A stretch of DNA of 8,884 nt from Planctomycetota bacterium. Its GTDB lineage: Bacteria; Planctomycetota; Phycisphaerae; UBA1845. The stretch is taken from NCBI GenBank assembly GCA_024278775.1, contig JAJRSP010000163.1, positions 1-8,884 of the forward strand. The letters are read 5' to 3'. Below the pieces are notes generated by a model. That model was given only the letters and a program-made list of their open reading frames with translations. It ran no database searches and had not been told where the DNA came from. This document shows, in pieces, positions 1 through 6,272 of this stretch. The stretch's first letter is position 1; every line of letters begins with the position of its first letter. A program made the position numbers and the translations under genes.

Positions 1-38
1 ACTCCGTTCGCCACCCGAATCATTATCGCCTCCGTTTT

Positions 39-85
39 CGTCCCCCACCCTTTGCCTTGGGGCAAAGAATGGGGCACCCGCCGGT
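39..85 (+). repeat. REP-like hairpin element, copy 1
   Basis: This 47-nt element recurs at 2028-2074 with 45 identical positions, in the same orientation. It folds into a two-part hairpin. The inner stem pairs 50-56 with 61-67 around a TTGG loop (7 bp). The outer stem pairs 43-47 with 70-74 (5 bp). A CC/AA internal mismatch separates the two stems. The only differences between the copies are T53 to C and A64 to G, which pair with each other, so pairing is kept. The tail GGGGCACCCGCCGGT is shared. Short intergenic palindromic repeats of this kind resemble REP elements in other bacteria. Any role, such as transcript end, RNA stability or nucleoid protein site, is inference. Confidence 0.8.
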
Positions 86-125
86 TCTGTCATATACCCT
101 GATACGCCCAAGATACGGCGTTCGC

Positions 126-153
126 TTGACAGGGGCGGTGCCCGATCTAGCAT
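126..153 (+). promoter_or_regulatory. Candidate sigma70-type promoter for ribE-pdxA
   Basis: A perfect -35 box TTGACA lies at 126-131. A 16-nt spacer separates it from TAGCAT at 148-153, which matches four of six consensus -10 positions. Transcription would start near 160 and give a leader of about 55 nt before the TTG start of ribE. The leader is too short to hold an FMN riboswitch. The call rests on sequence match only. Confidence 0.5.
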
Positions 154-215
154 TTTGCGCCGTGGGGGCGTATGGATGTCTGGCCGGGTGGGTCTGTGTG
201 GATTGGGATTGAGTC

Positions 216-860
216 TTGTTTACCGGCATCATCGAACGGATGGGTACGATCGTCAGCGCCACACCGGTGGCCGGAGGGCGTCGGCTGCGCGTGGATGTCG
301 GACCCGTCGCGCAGGATTGTTCGCTCGGTGCCAGCATCGCAGTGAGCGGGGTGTGCCTCACCGTGGCACAGCTTGATGGCCAAACAGTCGACTTCGACGT
401 CATCACAGAGACGCTCGATCGCACGGTGCTCGGGTCCAAGGGGGCGGGCGACCGGGTCAACTTGGAACGCTCGCTGCGGGCGGGCGATCGACTCGACGGC
501 CACTTCGTGCAGGGCCACGTGGACGGCACGGCCACCGTCGATCGGATTATTTCCTCGCCCCGTGAAAGCGTGATCTGGTTGGAGCCGGAAGAAGCGCTGC
601 GGGCGTATATGATCCCCAAAGGCTCCGTGGCGATCGACGGGGTGTCGCTCACCATTGCGGCCGTCGAACGCGGACGGTTTTCCGTGGCGCTGATTCCGAC
701 GACGCTCGATGTGACGACGCTCGCGGCGATGAAAAAGGGCGATCGCGTCAACGTGGAGTCGGACATTCTCGCGCGAACGATCGTTCATCATTTGCAGGCG
801 ATGGGGGCTTCGGGCGGGCTGACGCTCGAAGCGCTGCAGCGTGCGGGGTTTGTCGAATGA
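216..860 (+). CDS. ribE: Riboflavin synthase (alpha chain)
   Basis: The enzyme dismutates two 6,7-dimethyl-8-ribityllumazine molecules into riboflavin and a pyrimidinedione, the last step of vitamin B2 synthesis, as a cytosolic homotrimer. The 214 residues match the family's usual size and its duplicated lumazine-binding fold. Domain 1 begins with the signature MFTGIIE and has SGVCLTV (44-50, Cys46) and NLERSL (82-87). Domain 2 has GHFVQGHVDGTA (95-106, with the conserved His pair), KGSVAIDGVSLTI (135-147), PTTL (161-164) and NVESDILART (179-188). Residues from about 195 to the end would form the trimer helix. The start is TTG at 216. It is chosen because it gives exactly MFTGIIE; GGGA at 205-208 is a modest ribosome site. 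The gene overlaps pdxA by four bases, so the two are probably co-transcribed. The symbol is ribC in some genomes. Confidence 0.96.
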   Translation: MFTGIIERMGTIVSATPVAGGRRLRVDVGPVAQDCSLGASIAVSGVCLTVAQLDGQTVDFDVITETLDRTVLGSKGAGDRVNLERSLRAGDRLDGHFVQGHVDGTATVDRIISSPRESVIWLEPEEALRAYMIPKGSVAIDGVSLTIAAVERGRFSVALIPTTLDVTTLAAMKKGDRVNVESDILARTIVHHLQAMGASGGLTLEALQRAGFVE

Positions 861-1945
861 CCGGTGCGGAAACCACCTCCGGCTCGCGTTTGCGATCCGC
901 CCGCGCCAAGCCGCTCGTCGCGGTGACGATGGGTGATCCGGCCGGCATCGGTGCCGAGGTGATCGTCAAGGCGCTGAACGATCCGGACGTGCGCGGGCTC
1001 GGTCGGTTCGTGATCTTCGGGATGGAAGAATCGCTGGCCGCCGCTGCCGACGCCGCCGGCATCGCTCCCTATTGGTTTGGGCATCCGCCAGGCGAACCGC
1101 TTCGCGTCGATAGCGGGGTCGTCGTCGTGGATTTTCCGGACTATGCGGCCGGTCACTGGACGATCGCACGGCCGACGGAGCTGGGTGGTCGGGCCTCTCT
1201 TGAGTTTGTGGACTGCGCCGTCACCGCCGCTCGCGCGGGTGATGCCGATGCGATCGTCACCGGGCCGATCCATAAAGTCAGTTGGCGGGAAGCGGGCTGT
1301 AAACACGCCGGCCACACGGAGTTTCTGGCTGAGGCATTTAAGGCGAAACGCGTGACGATGGCGTTTGTCGGTGGCGGGCTGCGCGTGGCGTTGGCGAGCA
1401 CGCATCTGTCGCTGTTCGAGCTGCGCAACAAGTTTACCATCGGCTGCGTGTTTCAGCCGATGGATCTGTTGCATACCGCATTGCGAGACTGGTTTGGGAT
1501 TGAGCATCCGCGTATTGCGGTGGCCGGTCTCAATCCGCACGCGGGAGAGGATGGTCGCTTCGGTGATGAGGAGCGGCGCGTGATCGAACCGGCGATGCAG
1601 ATGGCCAAGAACGCGGGGATCGACGTCCACGGTCCGTTCCCGGCCGACACGTTGTTTATCCCAAGGCGGCGAAGCAAGTTCGACGGTGTCGTGGCGATGT
1701 ATCACGACCAGGGGCTGATACCGGTGAAGATGCTGGCGTTTGATACGGCCGTGAACGTAACGCTTGGGCTGCCGATCATCCGCACCAGCGTGGATCACGG
1801 AACGGCGTTTGACATTTCCGGATCAGATCAGGCAGACCCGGGAAGCATGATCGAATCGCTACGGCTGGCGTGCCACCTCGCGGCACGAACCATGAAGCCG
1901 ACGGACGAAAAGCATGTAGGTCGGGCTTCGCCCGACATGGTGTGA
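857..1945 (+). CDS. pdxA: 4-hydroxythreonine-4-phosphate dehydrogenase PdxA
   Basis: PdxA oxidises 4-phosphohydroxy-L-threonine with NAD(P) to the unstable precursor that PdxJ condenses with deoxyxylulose phosphate to make pyridoxine phosphate (DXP-dependent vitamin B6 route). Family marks are GDPAGIG (26-32), TGPIHK (135-140), HAGHTEF with substrate-binding His/Thr (150-156), and the three metal-site histidines His183 (STH), His228 (NPHAGEDG) and His283 (YHDQG). LGLPIIRTSVDHGTAFDISG (303-322) is also typical. The ATG overlaps the ribE stop as ATGA, which suggests translational coupling. The product has 362 residues, against about 330 in typical members. The excess is a roughly 19-residue N-terminal lead before PLVAVTMGDP and a tail after about residue 346. 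The last ten residues are encoded by a palindromic repeat. The tail is unlikely to matter for catalysis. Confidence 0.95.
   Translation: MTGAETTSGSRLRSARAKPLVAVTMGDPAGIGAEVIVKALNDPDVRGLGRFVIFGMEESLAAAADAAGIAPYWFGHPPGEPLRVDSGVVVVDFPDYAAGHWTIARPTELGGRASLEFVDCAVTAARAGDADAIVTGPIHKVSWREAGCKHAGHTEFLAEAFKAKRVTMAFVGGGLRVALASTHLSLFELRNKFTIGCVFQPMDLLHTALRDWFGIEHPRIAVAGLNPHAGEDGRFGDEERRVIEPAMQMAKNAGIDVHGPFPADTLFIPRRRSKFDGVVAMYHDQGLIPVKMLAFDTAVNVTLGLPIIRTSVDHGTAFDISGSDQADPGSMIESLRLACHLAARTMKPTDEKHVGRASPDMV
1915..1940. repeat. Palindromic repeat inside the pdxA 3' end
   Basis: GTCGGGC at 1920-1926 and GCCCGAC at 1930-1936 form a perfect 7-bp stem with a 3-nt TTC loop, preceded by TGTAG. The palindrome lies inside the pdxA reading frame and encodes its last residues. 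A related element with the same GTAGGTCGGG lead follows at 1985-2007, about 65 nt downstream. It may serve as a transcript-end or stability hairpin. No T-run follows, so a classic intrinsic terminator is unlikely. Confidence 0.65.
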
Positions 1946-1984
1946 GGGCGGATTGAGAACCCCGAATGGCCTCTCGGCAGAGCC

Positions 1985-2007
1985 GTAGGTCGGGTCATCG
2001 ACCCGGC
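1985..2007. repeat. Second GTAGGTCGGG palindromic repeat
   Basis: The element starts with GTAGGTCGGG like the one at the pdxA 3' end. CGGGTC (1991-1996) pairs with GACCCG (2000-2005) around an ATC loop. The right arm differs from the first copy, but the left lead of ten bases is identical. It lies in the 133-nt convergent gap between pdxA and aceE, 21 nt before the larger REP-like copy. Confidence 0.6.
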
Positions 2008-2027
2008 TTTGATTGGATGGAGCCTTC

Positions 2028-2074
2028 CGTCCCCCACCCTTCGCCTTGGGGCGAAGAATGGGGCACCCGCCGGT
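2028..2074 (+). repeat. REP-like hairpin element, copy 2
   Basis: This is the second copy of the 47-nt element at 39-85, in the same orientation. The inner stem pairs 2039-2045 with 2050-2056. The outer stem pairs 2032-2036 with 2059-2063. C2042 and G2053 replace the T-A pair of copy 1. It ends 4 nt from the aceE stop codon, so on the minus strand it lies just after the aceE coding end. There it could mark or protect the 3' end of the aceE mRNA, and of the pdxA mRNA on the other strand. Confidence 0.8.
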
Positions 2075-2078
2075 ATCT

Positions 2079-4769
2079 CTAATCAGAAATCGTATCGCCC
2101 TTTGGTGGGGCGCAGGGGTCGATTTTTTTCGCGTTGATGCCGAGTTTCTTGGCGGCGGCAGCGAGCTTCTTCGCGTCAAACTTACCCGTCCGGGCCAACT
2201 GCTGCAGGGCGGCCAGCGTCACATACTTCGCGTTGATCTCGAAATAATCACGGAGCGCCTCACGCGATTCACTGCGGCCAAAGCCGTCGGTACCGAGCGG
2301 GCGGATACCGGCCGGCACCCACCGCGCGATCTGATCGGGGATCGCCTTGATGTAGTCACTCGTCGCGACGATGGGGAACGGCTCATCCGCGAGCACCCGT
2401 GAGACATAGGGCGTTTTCGGTTTCTGACTCGGGTTGAGGAGGTTCCACCGTTCGCAGTCCAGCGCCTCGCGGCGAAGCAGGCTGTAGCTCGTGGCGCTCC
2501 AGACGTCGGCCGCGACCCCGAAATCTTTTTCGAGGATGTCTTGGGCGGACAGCGCCTCGCGCAGAATCGACGCGCTACCGAACAGATGAACCCGAGGCTT
2601 CTTGCCGGGTTTGTCGGCCGCACGAAACTTGTACAACCCCTTCAGGATGCCTTCGTCGACGCCGTCCGGTTTGGGCGGCTGCGCGTACGGCTCATTTTGG
2701 ACGGTGATGTAGTAAAAAACCGGCTCGCGATCATGGTACATGCGGCGGATGCCGTCGCGGACTATCGCGGAAAGCTCAAAGGCGTAGGCCGGGTCATACG
2801 ACACGAGATTCGGAATGGTGCTGCCGAGCAGGTGGCTGTGGCCGTCCTGGTGTTGCAGCCCCTCGCCCGCGAGCGTGGTGCGACCGGCCGTGCAGCCGAT
2901 CAGGAAGCCCCGGCAACGGGAATCACCACACGCCCAGGCCGAATCACCGATCCGCTGGAAACCGAACATGGAGTAGAAGAGGTAGAACGGGATCGTGTTG
3001 ACGGCGTGGGTCACGCTGGCGGTGCCGGCCGCCGCAAAGGAAGCCATGGAGCCGGCCTCGGTCAAACCCTCTTCGAGAATCTGCCCGTCCTTGCTTTCAC
3101 GGTAGTAAAGCAGCAGGTGGGAATCGACCGGTTCATATCGCTGGCCGCCGTGCGCGTAGATGCCATATTTGCGGAACAGGGCGTCCATGCCGAAGGTGCG
3201 GGCCTCATCCGGAACAATCGGCACGATCAGCTTGCCGATTTCTTTGTCGTCCATAAGCCGCGCGAGCATGCGCACGAGCACCATGGTCGTGGCGGCGTCG
3301 CGATCACCCGTGCCCTTGTCAAACTCCTGGAAAAGCCCCGGCTTGATCGGTGCCATCTGGGGCGAACGCACGCGCCGTCTCGGCACGAAACCGCCGAGCG
3401 CCTTGCGCCGGTCCATCAGGTATTGATACTCTTCGCTCTTCTTGTCCGGTCGCGCGAACGGCGCTTCGTCCAGCTTGCTGTCGGGGATCGGGATATCGAA
3501 CCGGTCCCGGAAATGTCTCAGCTCGTCATAATCGAGTTTCTTTTGTTGGTGGGTGATGTTGCGACCCTCACCCGCTTCGCCAAGCCCATAGCCCTTGATG
3601 GTTCGTGCGAGCACGACGGTGGGCTGCCCCTTGTGGTGTACGGCCGCATGGTAGGCGGCGTAGACCTTGGCGGGATCATGACCGCCGAGTCGCAGTTTTT
3701 GGATTTCCTTGTCGGTGAGATGGCTCACCAGAGCCGCGAGCCGTGGGTCCGTACCGAAAAACTTCTCTCGGGAATACGCGCCGGACTCGACGGTGTATTT
3801 CTGCCACTCGCCGTCAATCGTTTCGTTCATTCGTTCGACGAGAACGCCGTCAGTATCATTGGCCAAGAGCGGATCCCAATCGCTCCCCCAGAGCACCTTG
3901 ACAACATTCCACCCCGCCCCGCGAAACGCGCCCTCCAGCTCTTGGACGATGCTGCCATTGCCGCGCACCGGCCCATCGAGCCGTTGCAGGTTGCAGTTGA
4001 TCACGAAGGTGAGGTTGTCCAGGCATTCGCGAGATGCCAGGGTGATGGCACCCAGCGATTCCGGTTCATCCGTCTCGCCGTCGCCCAGAAACGCCCAGAC
4101 GCGAGAGTTTGAGGTGTCCGCCAAGCCGCGATCGTGCAGGTACCGGTTGAACCGCGCCTGGTAGATAGCTGAGATCGAAGAAAGCCCCATCGATACGGTG
4201 GGGAACTCCCAGAAATCCGGCATGAGCCAGGGGTGCGGGTAGGACGATAGCCCGCCGCCCTTGGCCAGCTCTCTGCGGAAATTTTCCAGATGATGCTCGT
4301 CGAGCCGGTGTTCCAGATAGGCCCGCGCGTAGATGCCCGGCGACGCATGCCCCTGAAAAAACACCTGATCGCCCGTTTGCTCCTTCCGGTTGGCCTTGAG
4401 AAAGTGATTGAACGCCACCTCCATCAGCGTCGCGGCGGAGGCATAGGTGGAGATGTGACCGCCGATGCCGGGCGAGCGCCGGTTCGCCTGCACGACCATG
4501 GCCATCGCGTTCCAGCGCACGAAGCTCTTGATCCGCCGGGCGATCTTGCGATCACCGGGGTAGGCGACCTGCCGCTCGACGGGGATGGTGTTGACGAAGG
4601 GGGTGTGGGCGGTGAACGGCGCTATGATGTCGTTGCGCTTGCCCCAGTCGATAATCTTCCCAAGCAGGAACCGCGCCCGCTCAAGCCCCGAGGCTTCGGC
4701 GACGGCCTTGAGCGACTCGATCCACTCGTCGGTTTCCGTTCTGTCAATGTCCGCTGGTGTCGTGGCCAT
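2079..4769 (-). CDS. aceE: Pyruvate dehydrogenase E1 component, homodimeric type
   Basis: This thiamin-diphosphate enzyme decarboxylates pyruvate and acetylates the lipoyl groups of E2 in the pyruvate dehydrogenase complex. Numbering is from an upstream in-frame ATG at 4781, a 900-residue frame that tracks E. coli AceE along its whole length. His109 (GGHIS) and His145 (GHASPG) match active-site histidines. The ThDP/Mg motif is GDGETDEPES (233-242) with INCNLQRLDG (261-270). His411 (NITHQ), Glu526 (PDEARTFGM), Glu575 (probable) and His644 (GLQHQDGHSH) are present. The C-terminal domain has TDGFGRSESR (831-840). The second ATG (4769, 896 residues) is preferred because MATTPADIDRTETDEW lines up with the E. 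coli N-terminus; neither start has a clear ribosome site. No aceF or lpd gene is in the window. Three cysteines (618, 623, 630) sit where E. coli has other residues. Confidence 0.96.
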   Translation of the reverse strand: MATTPADIDRTETDEWIESLKAVAEASGLERARFLLGKIIDWGKRNDIIAPFTAHTPFVNTIPVERQVAYPGDRKIARRIKSFVRWNAMAMVVQANRRSPGIGGHISTYASAATLMEVAFNHFLKANRKEQTGDQVFFQGHASPGIYARAYLEHRLDEHHLENFRRELAKGGGLSSYPHPWLMPDFWEFPTVSMGLSSISAIYQARFNRYLHDRGLADTSNSRVWAFLGDGETDEPESLGAITLASRECLDNLTFVINCNLQRLDGPVRGNGSIVQELEGAFRGAGWNVVKVLWGSDWDPLLANDTDGVLVERMNETIDGEWQKYTVESGAYSREKFFGTDPRLAALVSHLTDKEIQKLRLGGHDPAKVYAAYHAAVHHKGQPTVVLARTIKGYGLGEAGEGRNITHQQKKLDYDELRHFRDRFDIPIPDSKLDEAPFARPDKKSEEYQYLMDRRKALGGFVPRRRVRSPQMAPIKPGLFQEFDKGTGDRDAATTMVLVRMLARLMDDKEIGKLIVPIVPDEARTFGMDALFRKYGIYAHGGQRYEPVDSHLLLYYRESKDGQILEEGLTEAGSMASFAAAGTASVTHAVNTIPFYLFYSMFGFQRIGDSAWACGDSRCRGFLIGCTAGRTTLAGEGLQHQDGHSHLLGSTIPNLVSYDPAYAFELSAIVRDGIRRMYHDREPVFYYITVQNEPYAQPPKPDGVDEGILKGLYKFRAADKPGKKPRVHLFGSASILREALSAQDILEKDFGVAADVWSATSYSLLRREALDCERWNLLNPSQKPKTPYVSRVLADEPFPIVATSDYIKAIPDQIARWVPAGIRPLGTDGFGRSESREALRDYFEINAKYVTLAALQQLARTGKFDAKKLAAAAKKLGINAKKIDPCAPPKGDTISD

Positions 4770-4866
4770 GGTAGCTAGCATACCGGAATATCGGCCATTT
4801 CGCTAGATTTCGAGAGTCATGGGCGTACGGGCGGAACTTTCCAGGAATCCAAAGCGTCAAAGAGTT

Positions 4867-4881
4867 GCCGGCGCTACCGGC
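4867..4881. repeat. Small inverted repeat in the aceE upstream region
   Basis: GCCGG (4867-4871) and CCGGC (4877-4881) form a 5-bp stem with a 5-nt loop. It lies about 100 nt upstream of the aceE start on the minus strand. It could be chance in GC-rich DNA or a weak protein site. Confidence 0.3.
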
Positions 4882-4884
4882 TGT

Positions 4885-4921
4885 GTCGAAGACGTACCCG
4901 TGAGCAGGTAACCGTGTCGAC
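4885..4921. promoter_or_regulatory. Imperfect palindrome, possible operator
   Basis: Paired blocks run GTCGA (4885-4889) with TCGAC (4917-4921), ACG (4892-4894) with CGT (4913-4915), and TACC (4895-4898) with GGTA (4907-4910), around an 8-nt centre. That gives 12 pairs with two small interruptions. The right arm overlaps the -35 box of the promoter at 4917-4945. It sits in the divergent space between aceE and the exported-protein gene, so it could bind a regulator of either one. No known operator consensus is recognised. Confidence 0.4.
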
Positions 4922-4945
4922 AACGCCGATGATCGATCCTAGTAT
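4917..4945 (+). promoter_or_regulatory. Candidate promoter for the exported-protein gene
   Basis: TCGACA (4917-4922, five of six -35 matches) is followed after 17 nt by TAGTAT (4940-4945, four of six -10 matches). Transcription would start near 4952, leaving about 45 nt of leader before the ATG at 4997. Spacing is optimal. The assignment is by sequence only. Confidence 0.5.
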
Positions 4946-4996
4946 TACAAGGCGGTCATCTGTGGTGCCGCCGTGCGGTTTGAAAGGCGGAACATC

Positions 4997-6238
4997 ATGG
5001 ACATTTCTCTGTGGCTCATCACTTGTTGCACCAGACAGTTGGCGCGCAAGATTCGCGATCGCGCCTTGGGATTCAACGCGCGGCTTCAACCGAGTTGTCA
5101 AGCTACGTCTTCCACGCTGCGCGTTTTATGGTTCGCGTTGTGGTTCTCCGTACTTTCTGCGTGCCCGCACCATGTGCTCGGTGCCGCGCCGGAGGCTTCC
5201 GATGGAAATCAGCCAGAGCGTGCGCCCTGTTGCTGCAGGTTTCAGGAACGAACATTCGATACCCTCGACGTTGCCGTGGAGAGGACCAGGGCATTACTTT
5301 CCCTGGAGGAATGCGCCTCGAGTTCATTTTTGGTCTTTGTGGTTACGTCGGAGGACGATCGGCTGCAGTCAGTTCGTGCCAGATTGTCATTCGTTGGTGG
5401 GTATCTACCAATGGATCTTCGCACGGGCGAGGCAAATGCAGTTCTAATAGGAATTCGGGTGCAGCGTGCGGTGGTCCTTCGCATCCAAGCACCGGGCTAT
5501 GTCCAGGCCGAGCGGCGAGTCATCGGCCGTCCCGGTGAAGTCACGGTATTGGACGACATCGTGCTTCGGCGTACCACACAACGAACCGGCGTTTCTTTGC
5601 TTGGCAAAGTTTGGCTAGAGGACGACGGAGACACGGACGGAATGGTCGTTTCGGTGAACCAAAACGACGTGGCGTTTGTCGATGAAGACGGGTATTTTGA
5701 ATCGCCGAATATCGATGCGGGTCATCTCCGTATCTCGTCGATCAAACCGGGGTATTATATTGTTGCGATGGAACGGACCGTCAAACCCGGCGAGGAAGTC
5801 GCCGTTGAGTTGCGAGGCTATCGCGTTCGGTACGCGACCGTTCAGTGGGAGTTTCAACCTGACGAATGCAGTGACTTCTCGCGTGGTACGGAATACGGTG
5901 ATGCGATCCTGTCAACGGGAGGACTTCAGCGCGTCAGCTTTGCACGTGGGTTCGGCTCCGTGAGCCACGCCGCTGATTTCATCATCCTTCAAAAGCAAAA
6001 CCGGCTGGTGGTGAAAGTTTTTAACCGGGGTTCGACTGTGGGGCCTGCATTCCGGCGACTGGATGGCGCTCGTCTTGATGATATTCTTGATATTCCGAAG
6101 ATTCCCCATCCGAGTCGCGAGTTAGTTCTACGTCCGGATGGCGTCTACGTTTTCGAGTGCTTTGACGGCAAGCACTACGGGAAGTTTGAAGTTCTTGACA
6201 TATCCGTAGAGCCTCCGCCGCCGGATTATGGGGACTGA
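4997..6238 (+). CDS. Unrecognised exported or lipoprotein-like protein with Ig-like regulatory domains
   Basis: I do not recognise a named family. The ATG at 4997 is preferred to the in-frame GTG at 4973 because AAAGGCGG (4983-4990) lies six bases before it; the product has 413 residues. A short apolar stretch opens the protein. A stronger hydrophobic segment (about 41-55) ends in Leu-Ser-Ala-Cys56, a good lipobox, but the arm before it is long for a signal peptide. Cleavage after VLGA is an alternative. A Cys-Cys-Cys run is at 78-80. Residues about 125-192 and 199-272 look like two beta-sandwich units of the carboxypeptidase-regulatory type: VDEDGYFESPNIDAG is followed by a Lys-Pro-Gly-Tyr motif. 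The C-terminal part ends with GVYVFECFDGKHYGKFEVL, then prolines. A surface or periplasmic role is inferred. Its codons look less GC-rich than those of its neighbours. Confidence 0.75.
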   Translation: MDISLWLITCCTRQLARKIRDRALGFNARLQPSCQATSSTLRVLWFALWFSVLSACPHHVLGAAPEASDGNQPERAPCCCRFQERTFDTLDVAVERTRALLSLEECASSSFLVFVVTSEDDRLQSVRARLSFVGGYLPMDLRTGEANAVLIGIRVQRAVVLRIQAPGYVQAERRVIGRPGEVTVLDDIVLRRTTQRTGVSLLGKVWLEDDGDTDGMVVSVNQNDVAFVDEDGYFESPNIDAGHLRISSIKPGYYIVAMERTVKPGEEVAVELRGYRVRYATVQWEFQPDECSDFSRGTEYGDAILSTGGLQRVSFARGFGSVSHAADFIILQKQNRLVVKVFNRGSTVGPAFRRLDGARLDDILDIPKIPHPSRELVLRPDGVYVFECFDGKHYGKFEVLDISVEPPPPDYGD

Positions 6239-6241
6239 ACG

Positions 6242-6267
6242 GGCGTTACCATTTCCGTGTTGACGCC
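6242..6267. terminator. Possible hairpin between convergent genes
   Basis: In the 34-nt gap between the convergent exported-protein gene and rsgA, GGCGTTA (6242-6248) pairs with TGACGCC (6261-6267), including one G-T pair, around a 12-nt loop. No T-run follows on either strand. A shared termination role is only suggested by its place. Confidence 0.3.
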
Positions 6268-6272
6268 GGAGC

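Noticed and set aside
101..117. Direct repeat GATACG twice, 11 nt apart
   Set aside because: Too short and unsupported by symmetry or known binding consensus; could be chance.
126..215. Possible FMN riboswitch before ribE, because AGGGGCGGTGCCC looks superficially like part of the RFN element
   Set aside because: The conserved RFN blocks (such as GGTGAAATTCC and the later arms) are absent and the leader of about 55 nt is too short.
23..791. Two long minus-strand open frames covering ribE and its upstream region
   Set aside because: They overlap conserved ribE codons; the Ser/Thr/Arg-rich products look like frame shadows, and one reads through the REP-like repeat.
788..1798. Open frame of 336 codons on the minus strand inside pdxA
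   Set aside because: It is the antisense shadow of pdxA; its composition is His/Arg-rich and it has no recognisable motif.
2541..4112. Open frame of 523 codons on the plus strand inside aceE
   Set aside because: It lies entirely antisense to a strongly conserved gene, is rich in Arg, Val and His typical of GC-rich antisense frames, and matches no family I know.
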